In this document: positions 17,145 through 25,982 of the stretch, in pieces
Position numbering within the stretch: the first letter of the stretch is position 1
Layout of the letters: each line of letters opens with the position of its first letter
DNA from: Alistipes sp.
Lineage (GTDB): Bacteria; Bacteroidota; Bacteroidia; Bacteroidales; Rikenellaceae
Reading direction: 5' to 3'
NCBI GenBank assembly: GCA_022767745.1
Contig: JALENN010000007.1
Span: 1 to 64,000, forward strand
Length of the DNA: 64,000 nucleotides
Program-made: the position numbers and the translations under genes
Notes under the pieces: model-generated
What the model was told of the DNA's origin: nothing
Database searches by the model: none
What the model saw: only the letters and a program-made list of their open reading frames with translations

Positions 17145-18431
17145 ATGCCGAACGAGAACTACATATCCCTGAGTGAGTTGCAGCACCGCATCAAGGGGGC
17201 CGTCGAGACGGCCCTGCCGATGCCGTTGTGGGTGGCGGCCGAGATTGCCGAGATGAAGGTCAACTACTCGGGCCACTGCTATCTGGAGCTTGTCGAGAAG
17301 GCCGAGCCGGCCGAAGGGTCGCGCCGCCGTGCCGACGCGGGGGCCGTGCCCCGGGCGCAGGCGCGGGCGGTGATATGGCGGTCGCAGTATGCGATGCTGT
17401 CGTCGTACTTCGAGGCCGAGACGGGCAGCCGTCTCGAGGCGGGGATGAAGATATTGGCGCGCGTGCTGGTGTCGTACCACGAGCTTTACGGCCTCTCGCT
17501 GCAGGTGGTCGACCTCGATGCGTCGTATACGGTGGGCGAGGTCGAGCGCCAGCGCCAGCTGACGATACGCCGGCTGCAGGCCGACGGCGTGTGGGACATG
17601 AACCGCGAGACGGAGCTGCCGCTGCTGGTGCAGCGCGTGGCCGTGGTGTCGAGCTCGGCAGCGGCGGGTTACCGCGACTTCTGCAACGAGCTGCGCGGGG
17701 GCGGCTATGCCTTTGCCGTGACGCTGTTCGACGCCGTGGTGCAGGGTGCTGCGGCCGAGGAGTCGGTCGTGGCGGCGCTGTGCGCCGTGGCCGAGCGGGC
17801 CGATGAGTTCGACGCCGTGGTGCTGATCCGCGGCGGAGGCTCGGCGAGCGACCTGAGCTGCTTCAACTCCTACAGGATATGTTCCTACGTGGCGCAGTTC
17901 CCGCTGCCCGTCATTACGGGTATCGGCCACGACAAGGATACGAGCGTAGCCGACATGGTGGCGCATACGGCGCTGAAGACACCCACGGCGGTTGCGGCAT
18001 GGCTCACCGAGCGCATGGCGCGCAGCGAGGCGTGGCTCGACGAGTCGGCGCGGCGGCTGCGCGAGATGACCGAGGGGCGCACGCGTATGGAGCGCCTGCG
18101 GCTGGAGAGGTATGCGGCCGACCTGTCGCATGGGGCGGCGGCCCTTGCGGCGGCGTGCCGTGCGCGTCTCGACCTGCGGCGCGAGCAGCTGGCGGGGGCG
18201 GTGCAGCGGCGCATCGAGAGCGAGCGCCAGCGGCTGGCCGTGGCCGAGGGTGTTGTTGAGGGATGCCATCCGCGCCGTATCATGCGCATGGGATTTGCCG
18301 TAGTGCGCCGCGACGGGGTGGCCCTGACGGCGGCGTCGGCGGCATCGGCGGGCGACCGCCTGCGGGTGGAACTCTACGATGGCGCGCTGGAGGTGGATGT
18401 GGCTGCTTCCGACACGGAGAAGCGCGCCTGA
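17145..18431 (+). CDS. xseA: Exodeoxyribonuclease VII large subunit
   Basis: YISLSELQHRIKGAVE; VVLIRGGGSASDLSCFNSYRICSYVAQFPLPVITGIGHDKDTSVADMVAHTALKTPTAVAAWL. Confidence 0.97.
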   Translation: MPNENYISLSELQHRIKGAVETALPMPLWVAAEIAEMKVNYSGHCYLELVEKAEPAEGSRRRADAGAVPRAQARAVIWRSQYAMLSSYFEAETGSRLEAGMKILARVLVSYHELYGLSLQVVDLDASYTVGEVERQRQLTIRRLQADGVWDMNRETELPLLVQRVAVVSSSAAAGYRDFCNELRGGGYAFAVTLFDAVVQGAAAEESVVAALCAVAERADEFDAVVLIRGGGSASDLSCFNSYRICSYVAQFPLPVITGIGHDKDTSVADMVAHTALKTPTAVAAWLTERMARSEAWLDESARRLREMTEGRTRMERLRLERYAADLSHGAAALAAACRARLDLRREQLAGAVQRRIESERQRLAVAEGVVEGCHPRRIMRMGFAVVRRDGVALTAASAASAGDRLRVELYDGALEVDVAASDTEKRA

Positions 18432-18467
18432 CACGGCCCGGGAAGAGTGAAAAAAAGCTGAAAAGAT

Positions 18468-18692
18468 ATGGCAAAGAAGAGTGCAACTGAAAAACTCACC
18501 TACGCCGAGGCTGCGGCGGGTATCGAGGAGATACTCTCGCGCCTGCGCAGCGAGGAGATCGGCGTCGACGAGCTGGCGCGCGAGGTGACGCGTGCCACCG
18601 AGCTCATAGCCTTCTGCAAGGGGCGCCTGTACGATGCCGAGACTGCGGTGTCGGGGCTTCTGGCTAAGGACGACGCGGCGGAGGTGAAGTAA
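18468..18692 (+). CDS. xseB: Exodeoxyribonuclease VII small subunit
   Basis: LTYAEAAAGIEEILSRLRSEEIGVDELAREVTRATELIAFCKGRLYDAE; follows xseA. Confidence 0.93.
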   Translation: MAKKSATEKLTYAEAAAGIEEILSRLRSEEIGVDELAREVTRATELIAFCKGRLYDAETAVSGLLAKDDAAEVK

Positions 18693-18718
18693 GGACGCTG
18701 TTGCGAAGCTGTAAGACG

Positions 18719-19504
18719 ATGAAACGATTCATTAGATTCATACTCAATGCCCTGCCGCGGCCGCTGCTGCAGCGTGCCGCAGGGTGGGCCGTGCCGGTGC
18801 TGGGCCTGCTCTATGTGGGTCGCGGCCGCGAGTGCCCGCTGTGCGGTGTGCAGCGCAGGCGTTTTCTGCCCTACGGCTATGTCACGCCGCGCGAGGACGC
18901 CCTCTGCCCGCGGTGTCTGGCCCTGGAGCGTCACCGCCTGCTGTGGCTCTATCTCGAGCGCGAAACGCGGCTGGGCGGGGAGCGCCCGCGCCTGCTGCAC
19001 GTGGCGCCCGAGGTGGCTCTGATGCGCAGGTTCAGGAAACTGTATGCCGACGTGCCGGGACGTTACGTCACGGCCGACCTTGAGAGCCCGCTTGCCGACC
19101 TGCACTTCGACATACAGCAGATACCGCTTGCCGACGCATCGTTCGACGTGGTGATCTGCAACCATATACTCGAACATGTTGAGGACGACGCCCGCGCGCT
19201 GCGCGAGATCTTCCGCGTGATGAGCCCCGGCGGGTGGGGCATAGTGCTCTCGCCCGTGGATATGGATCGCGCCGCCACGTTCGAGGACGATACGGTGACC
19301 GACCCTGCGGAGCGCACGCGCCTCTTCGGGCAGTACGACCACCGCCGCGTCTACGGCCGCGACTACGCCGCGCGCCTTGCCGAGGCGGGCTTCGAGGTTG
19401 AGGACCGCGACTATGCGGCCGAGTTTTCCGAGGCCGAGCGCACGTTGTATGCGCTGCCGGCCGACCACATATACATTGTTCGCAAACCCCAAAAACTGAG
19501 TTGA
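18719..19504 (+). CDS. Class I SAM-dependent methyltransferase with N-terminal CxxC zinc-ribbon-like motif
   Basis: CPLCGVQRRRFLPYG...CPRC; DASFDVVICNHILEHVEDDARALREIFRVMSPGGWGIVLSP. Confidence 0.88.
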   Translation: MKRFIRFILNALPRPLLQRAAGWAVPVLGLLYVGRGRECPLCGVQRRRFLPYGYVTPREDALCPRCLALERHRLLWLYLERETRLGGERPRLLHVAPEVALMRRFRKLYADVPGRYVTADLESPLADLHFDIQQIPLADASFDVVICNHILEHVEDDARALREIFRVMSPGGWGIVLSPVDMDRAATFEDDTVTDPAERTRLFGQYDHRRVYGRDYAARLAEAGFEVEDRDYAAEFSEAERTLYALPADHIYIVRKPQKLS

Positions 19505-19505
19505 C

Positions 19506-21719
19506 ATGGACGCTTTGCAGAAATATGACGCCCTGCGGCGTTTCGTCCGCGACACATTCTCGCCCGTGACGCAGGCGTTGGTGGACAAGGCTCTCGTCTT
19601 CGCCGACGAGCGCATGGGCGGATATACGCGTTACGACGGTACGCCGATGATGGACCACGCCGCGGCCGTGGCCATGATCGTGGCCAAGGAGATCGGCCTC
19701 GGACGCAACTCGACGGTGGCGGCGCTGCTGCACGACGTGATGCGCGTGGCCAACCGCGAGCAGCCGGAGACCGTGCCCGAGCTTTCGCGCACCATACGCG
19801 AGGAGTTCGGTGAGCCGGTGCTGGGCATAATCGTGGGGCTGTACAACATATCGAACATCAAGCTCAAGGTGTCGAAGGAGCAGGCGAGCGACTTCCGCGA
19901 CATGATCGTGTCCTACTCCGAAGACCCGCGCGTGATCCTCATCAAGCTGGCCGACCGTCTGGAGGTTATGCGCAGCCTCGACATGTTCCCGCCCGAGAAG
20001 CGGCGCAAGAAGAGTTGGGAGAGCATGAACCTCTATGCGCAGATAGCGCACAAGCTGGGCCTCTACAACCTCAAGAGCGAGCTGGAGGACCAGGCGCTCA
20101 AGTGGCTCGAGCCCAAGGAGTATGAATATATCTGCCGCCGCCTCGAGGAGACCGAGAGCGAGCGCCAGACCTTCATCGCGCGTTTCCTGCAGCCCATCAT
20201 CGAGAAGATCGACCGCCAGGGCATCCGCTATCATGTCAAGAGCCGCACCAAGTCGATCTATTCGATCTGGGCCAAGATGCACAAGCAGAAGGTGCCCTTC
20301 GAGGGTGTCTACGACATATTCGCGCTGCGTATCATCATCGACTGCGAGCGCGAGATGGAGAAGCAGCTCTGCTGGACGGTATATTCGATCGTGAGCGACT
20401 GCTACACGCCCAACCCCGAGCGCATGCGCGACTGGATCACCATCCCCAAGTCGAACGGCTACGAGTCGCTGCACACGACCGTCTCGGCGGGCGGAGGCCG
20501 CTGGGTCGAGATACAGATACGCACCGAGCGCATGGATGCCGTCGCCGAGCGCGGTATTGCCGCCCACTGGCGCTACAAGGGAGTCAACCAGGGCGGGCAG
20601 ACGAGCGAGGCATGGCTCGGCCGCCTGCGCGAGGCGCTGGAGGAGACGACCCACTCGCTCACGCAGCGTTTCGAGGCGAAGCCCGCCTCGGGCGAGATCT
20701 TCGTTTTCACGCCCAACGGCGACATACGCAAGCTGCCTGAGGGGGCTACGGTGCTCGACTTCGCGTTCGACATACATACCAACCTCGGCTGCACCTGCAC
20801 CGGGGCCAAGGTGAACAATCGCGCCGCATCGATACGCGACGTGCTGCACAACGGCGACATCGTCGAGGTGCTCACGCAGAAGAACCAGACACCCAAGGCC
20901 GACTGGCTGAACGTCTGCGTCACGTCGAAGGCGCGCTCGCGCATCAAGTCGTTCCTGCGCGAGGAGCAGATGAAGTATGCGCGTATGGGGCGCGAGGAGC
21001 TGGAGCGCAAGCTCAAGAACTGGAAGATGGGTGTCACGATCGACGAGGCTGTGGCATACCTGGGCCGCCAGCTCAAGGTGCGCACGGGACGCGAGGTGCA
21101 GTCGATGATCGGCACGCAGAAACTTGACCTGCAGACCATCAAGGAGATCCTCACGCACTGGGTGTCGGGCCGCGCCGACGAGGAGCGCCGCGCCGTTGCG
21201 GCCGAGGCCGAGGAGCGCAAGGCCGAGATCAAGAAGCTCGAGTCGCAGCAGCTGCCCCGCTCGACCGACGCATTGATTATCGACGAGCGCATCGGCAACA
21301 TCGAGTACAAGCTGGCCAAGTGCTGCAACCCGATCAAGGGCGATCCCATATTCGGCTTTGTCACCATCGCTTCGGGCATCACGGTGCACCGCGCCGACTG
21401 CCCCAATGCGCAGCGTCTGCGCGAGCGCTATCCCTACCGTGTCATGGAGGCGCGGTGGCGCAGCAACGCCGACGGGGCGTTCCGCGTGACTATCGCCATC
21501 GTGGCGCAGGATGTGTCGGGCCTTGCCAACATGATTACCGAAACTGTCAGCCGCGACCTGAAACTGAATATCCGCTCGATGAACTTCATCTCGCGCGGCG
21601 ACGGCACGGCGCAGGGCACCGTCAGCGTCGAGGTGCCGGGCACGGGCGTAGTCGATACGCTGATTCACTCGGTCATGAAGATCAAGGGCGTACAGAAGGC
21701 CTACCGCGTCAACAGCTGA
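19506..21719 (+). CDS. RelA/SpoT-family (p)ppGpp synthetase/hydrolase
   Basis: HD domain (AALLHDVMR), KLADRLEVMRSL, YDIFALRIII...GYESLHTTV, TGS domain IFVFTPNGDIRKLPEGATVLDFAF, C-terminal ACT. Confidence 0.97.
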   Translation: MDALQKYDALRRFVRDTFSPVTQALVDKALVFADERMGGYTRYDGTPMMDHAAAVAMIVAKEIGLGRNSTVAALLHDVMRVANREQPETVPELSRTIREEFGEPVLGIIVGLYNISNIKLKVSKEQASDFRDMIVSYSEDPRVILIKLADRLEVMRSLDMFPPEKRRKKSWESMNLYAQIAHKLGLYNLKSELEDQALKWLEPKEYEYICRRLEETESERQTFIARFLQPIIEKIDRQGIRYHVKSRTKSIYSIWAKMHKQKVPFEGVYDIFALRIIIDCEREMEKQLCWTVYSIVSDCYTPNPERMRDWITIPKSNGYESLHTTVSAGGGRWVEIQIRTERMDAVAERGIAAHWRYKGVNQGGQTSEAWLGRLREALEETTHSLTQRFEAKPASGEIFVFTPNGDIRKLPEGATVLDFAFDIHTNLGCTCTGAKVNNRAASIRDVLHNGDIVEVLTQKNQTPKADWLNVCVTSKARSRIKSFLREEQMKYARMGREELERKLKNWKMGVTIDEAVAYLGRQLKVRTGREVQSMIGTQKLDLQTIKEILTHWVSGRADEERRAVAAEAEERKAEIKKLESQQLPRSTDALIIDERIGNIEYKLAKCCNPIKGDPIFGFVTIASGITVHRADCPNAQRLRERYPYRVMEARWRSNADGAFRVTIAIVAQDVSGLANMITETVSRDLKLNIRSMNFISRGDGTAQGTVSVEVPGTGVVDTLIHSVMKIKGVQKAYRVNS

Positions 21720-21740
21720 CGTGCGCGATCCGATAGGGCT

Positions 21741-21778
21741 GCGGCGGCGACCACTGCAAGGTTGCCGCCGCTTTTTTT
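21741..21778 (+). terminator. Rho-independent terminator
   Basis: GCGGCGGCGACC-actgcaa-GGTTGCCGCCGC followed by T7. Confidence 0.9.
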
Positions 21779-21818
21779 GCCTGTGGCGGAGGGTCGTCGG
21801 AGTCGCGGGGAAAACGAT

Positions 21819-21884
21819 AACTATATTTATTAGTTGAAAAACTATGTAAAATAGTTGCTCGTGAATTTTTTTTAGTTATCTTTG
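21819..21884 (+). promoter_or_regulatory. Putative BlaI operator array and promoter
   Basis: AACTA-N7-TAGTT dyads at 21819-21835 and 21840-21856 (21-bp phase), third TAGTT at 21873-21877, -7 box TATCTTTG at 21877-21884, -33-like GTTG at 21854-21857. Confidence 0.7.
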
Positions 21885-21997
21885 TGATACGCTAATCATC
21901 CCATAGGCCCGACGGCGGCGGGAAATACCCGCGCGGACGGTGTCAAAGGGTTGGAAATACGGCGGTTGCTATTTTGAAAACGAAAAAAACCGATACG

Positions 21998-22363
21998 ATG
22001 GAAAAACTTACGCCCCGCGAGGAGGAACTCATGCGATGCTTTTGGGAGCACGGGCCGTTGTTCGTGCGCGAGATTGTCGACATGTCGCCCGAACCCAAGC
22101 CCCACTTCAACACCATCTCGACGATGGTGCGTGCACTTGAGGCCAAGGGCTATGTTGCGCACAAGTCGTTCGGCAGCACCTACCAGTACTACGCGCTTGT
22201 CGACGAGCAGGCCTTTTCGCGCCGCACGCTGGGCGGCGTCATCGACCGCTATTTCAAGCGGTCGGGTCTCGGTGCTGTCTCGGCCCTGGTGGAGGAGGAG
22301 CGCATCTCGGTAGACGAGCTGCGCGAGCTGATCGACCGCATAGAACGTCAAAACAACAAGTGA
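21998..22363 (+). CDS. BlaI/MecI/CopY-family transcriptional repressor
   Basis: LTPREEELMRCFWEHGPLFVREIVDMSPEPKPHFNTISTMVRALEAKGYVAHKSFGSTYQYYALVDE. Confidence 0.95.
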   Translation: MEKLTPREEELMRCFWEHGPLFVREIVDMSPEPKPHFNTISTMVRALEAKGYVAHKSFGSTYQYYALVDEQAFSRRTLGGVIDRYFKRSGLGAVSALVEEERISVDELRELIDRIERQNNK

Positions 22364-22364
22364 C

Positions 22365-24608
22365 ATGGCGGCGGAATTCCTGACATACAGCGTGAGGACG
22401 GCGCTCTGCATCGCGGTCTTCTACCTCTTTTTCAAATTGCTGCTGAGCCGTGAGACGTTCCATGCCTTCAACCGCCGTCTGGTGCTGGCGGCCACGGTCG
22501 TGTCGTTCGTGCTGCCGCTGTGTGTCATTACGGTGCGCCGTACGCTGCCGGCCGGGGAGGTGCGGACGGAGGCGGCGGCCGTCTCGATGCCGCCCGCAGT
22601 CGCCGTTGCGGAAGGGGCGGACGTGACGGAATCGCCCGTTGCAGCACCTGCCGCTGCTCTTTCTGCCGATACACCTTCGGCCGCTGTGGCCGACGCCGGG
22701 TCTGTGGTGACGCCGCCCGCGGCGGCGGAGATGCCCGCGCGGGAGTTTGAAATACCGTGGCGGCAGGTTGCGTGCGTGGCCTACCTGCTGGGTGTGGCCG
22801 TCGTGGCGGGGCTGACGCTGCGCTCGGTGGTGCAGCTGCGGCGGCTTACGCGCCGCGGCCGTCGCGAGAGGCTCGACGACGGCACTACGCTGGTGCGTGT
22901 CGACGGCAACGTCACGCCCATAAGCTGGTGCCGCAACATTGTTGTCTCGGAGCGTGACCTCCGCGAGAACGGCGAGGCCATTCTCGCGCACGAACGCGCC
23001 CACGTACGCCTGCACCACTCGCTGGACCTTATGCTGGTCGATCTAGCTGGGGCGGTACAGTGGTTCAACCCCGCGATGTGGCTTCTGCGCCGCGACCTGC
23101 GGGCCATACACGAATACGAGGCCGACGCCGCCGTCATCGCCAGCGGTGTCGATGCCCGGAGCTATCAGTTGCTATTAATAAGAAAAGCTGTCGGCGGGAG
23201 GTGGTACTCAATTGCCAACAGCTTTAATCACAGTAAACTTAAAAACCGTATTACCATGATGTTACGTGAAAAATCGTCGCGGCGGACACGGGCGCGCGCC
23301 CTTCTGCTGCTGCCGCTTGCGGGCCTGGCGCTCGGGGCCTTTGCCGAGACGGTCTATGTTCGTCCTGAGGACAAAGTTACAAAAGAAATTTCGGAAAATG
23401 CCTCATCTTTTGAGGAAAATGCCTCTGTTGCGGCTGCTGATGCCGTTGCCGTACACGGAGGCCATACCCCGCCGAGGGGGAGCAATGATGCCGTCGGTGG
23501 GGTTACGCCCGATACGACCCGCTTGAGCGACGGACCCGTTGTGATTGAAGGCGGCGAGGATCTTCCGCCCGAGGTCCGTGAACAGATAAAGGCTTTCTTC
23601 GAGAGCGACGAGTGGAAACAGGGAGCGCAGGAATTGAAGAAGTTGGGCGAATATTTCGAGAGCGATGAATGGCGAGAGGCGATGCGCACTATGGCTTTCG
23701 ATAAGATGGAGGCCTACTTCGGCAGCGACGAGTGGAAGCAGAAAGTGCAGGAGTTGGAGAAGCTGGGCGAATACTTCGAGAGCGACGAGTGGAAACAGAA
23801 GATGCAGGAGATAGAGGATTCGGGCAAGGAGCTGGAGGAGTACTTCAACAGCGACGAGCGGAAGGCGTTGCTGAAGATCATGACCAGCGACACGATACGC
23901 CTCGGCGACGGCACTATCGTCGTAAACAACAACATCGCCAGCGACGGCCGGCCGACTCACGGTGCGATCCGCACCGAGGGCGGGCGCGTGATCATCAGCG
24001 ACAACTGGGGCGATTCGCTCTCGCCCGAGGAGCGCGAGCGGCTGAAGGACTTCTTCGAGAGCGACGAATGGCAGAAGGCGCAGGCGAAGCTGAAGGAGAT
24101 GGGCGACTATTTCAGCAGCGACGACTGGCAGAAGAACAGCGGGGAGCTGAAGCGCCTGGGCGAATATTTCAACAGCGACGAGTGGCGCGAGGCGTGGAAA
24201 CATGCTGGGCAGGCGGCCTCGAACGGCGGTAACGCCTACTTTCAGAGCGACGAGTGGAAGTCGATAAAGGAGAAGCTCGACGCATGGCGTGCCGGGCGCG
24301 ACGGCAGCGCGGTGCCCGAGTGGGTGGCCGAGGCGCGGCGCGATTTGGAACGCAGGCAGGAGGCGCTGCGCGAGGATATGGCCGAGACGCAGCAGCGGAT
24401 AACGGAAACGCAGCAGAAGATAGCCCGGACGCAGGATGCCATAGAACAGTCGGGCGACGATGACCGCCGTATCCGCCGCGAAATGAAGAAGACCCACCGC
24501 GAGATGGAGAAGACCCATAGGGAGATGGCCCGGGCCGAGGAGGAGATGGCGCAGGCGCGTCAGGAGCTCGAACAGGCCGCCCGTGAGGCAGGGCAGACGG
24601 GCAGGTAG
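22365..24608 (+). CDS. BlaR1/MecR1-like M56 metallopeptidase with extended SDEW-repeat and coiled-coil region
   Basis: AHERAH (HExxH) with HEYEADAAV; N-terminal TM segments; later TM LLLLPLAGLALGAFAE; nine FF/YF-x-SDEW-type repeats; C-terminal Q/E/R coiled coil. Confidence 0.9.
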   Translation: MAAEFLTYSVRTALCIAVFYLFFKLLLSRETFHAFNRRLVLAATVVSFVLPLCVITVRRTLPAGEVRTEAAAVSMPPAVAVAEGADVTESPVAAPAAALSADTPSAAVADAGSVVTPPAAAEMPAREFEIPWRQVACVAYLLGVAVVAGLTLRSVVQLRRLTRRGRRERLDDGTTLVRVDGNVTPISWCRNIVVSERDLRENGEAILAHERAHVRLHHSLDLMLVDLAGAVQWFNPAMWLLRRDLRAIHEYEADAAVIASGVDARSYQLLLIRKAVGGRWYSIANSFNHSKLKNRITMMLREKSSRRTRARALLLLPLAGLALGAFAETVYVRPEDKVTKEISENASSFEENASVAAADAVAVHGGHTPPRGSNDAVGGVTPDTTRLSDGPVVIEGGEDLPPEVREQIKAFFESDEWKQGAQELKKLGEYFESDEWREAMRTMAFDKMEAYFGSDEWKQKVQELEKLGEYFESDEWKQKMQEIEDSGKELEEYFNSDERKALLKIMTSDTIRLGDGTIVVNNNIASDGRPTHGAIRTEGGRVIISDNWGDSLSPEERERLKDFFESDEWQKAQAKLKEMGDYFSSDDWQKNSGELKRLGEYFNSDEWREAWKHAGQAASNGGNAYFQSDEWKSIKEKLDAWRAGRDGSAVPEWVAEARRDLERRQEALREDMAETQQRITETQQKIARTQDAIEQSGDDDRRIRREMKKTHREMEKTHREMARAEEEMAQARQELEQAAREAGQTGR
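23595..24257 (+). repeat. Nine 'FF/YF-x-SDEW'-type protein repeats
   Basis: FFESDEW, YFESDEW, YFGSDEW, YFESDEW, YFNSDER, FFESDEW, YFSSDDW, YFNSDEW, YFQSDEW. Confidence 0.95.
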
Positions 24609-24676
24609 ATCGTACGCCGCGGCAGCGGCATGCTTTTCGGAAACCTATACCATAAGCACACAATATCTAACCCGGA

Positions 24677-24704
24677 GGGGAACGGCACGTCCGTTCCCCT
24701 TTTT
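24677..24704 (+). terminator. Rho-independent terminator
   Basis: GGGGAACGG-cacgt-CCGTTCCCC followed by T5. Confidence 0.88.
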
Positions 24705-24782
24705 GTGTGCCGCCGCGGGCGCAAGGTGGGGCGGAATCGCGCGCGGCGGGGCCGAAGGTTATGTTTTCTCGAATTTTATGCG

Positions 24783-24790
24783 TAAATTTG
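24783..24790 (+). promoter_or_regulatory. prfA promoter -7 box TAAATTTG
   Basis: GAATTTTATGCGTAAATTTG upstream of prfA. Confidence 0.6.
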
Positions 24791-24826
24791 CCGTGCAAAA
24801 TCCGAAATTGTAGAAATTACCCGCTT

Positions 24827-25912
<1,086 letters not shown>

Positions 25913-25939
25913 ATCGATCCACGCGTATGGCGCGAATAT

Positions 25940-25970
25940 AAAGGCAGGTCCGTCGGGCCTGCCTTTTTTT
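25940..25970 (+). terminator. Rho-independent terminator
   Basis: AAAGGCAGG...CCTGCCTTT followed by further Ts. Confidence 0.85.
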
Positions 25971-25982
25971 GTGTCGATGCGC

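Noticed and set aside
16347-18434. 695-aa minus-strand ORF opposite the TonB-like gene and xseA
   Set aside because: Antisense shadow spanning two genuine plus-strand genes.
19068-21668. 866-aa minus-strand ORF opposite relA/spoT
   Set aside because: Antisense shadow of a high-GC coding gene; low-complexity R/A/H/L translation, no domain motifs, while the plus strand has a clear Rsh protein.
23595-24257. CRISPR-like interpretation of the repeats
   Set aside because: Repeats are in-frame protein repeats with irregular spacing inside an ORF, not direct DNA repeats with unique spacers.
22365-24608. Beta-lactam resistance operon
   Set aside because: BlaI/M56 genes are present but no beta-lactamase or PBP-like sensor domain is visible; resistance should not be inferred.
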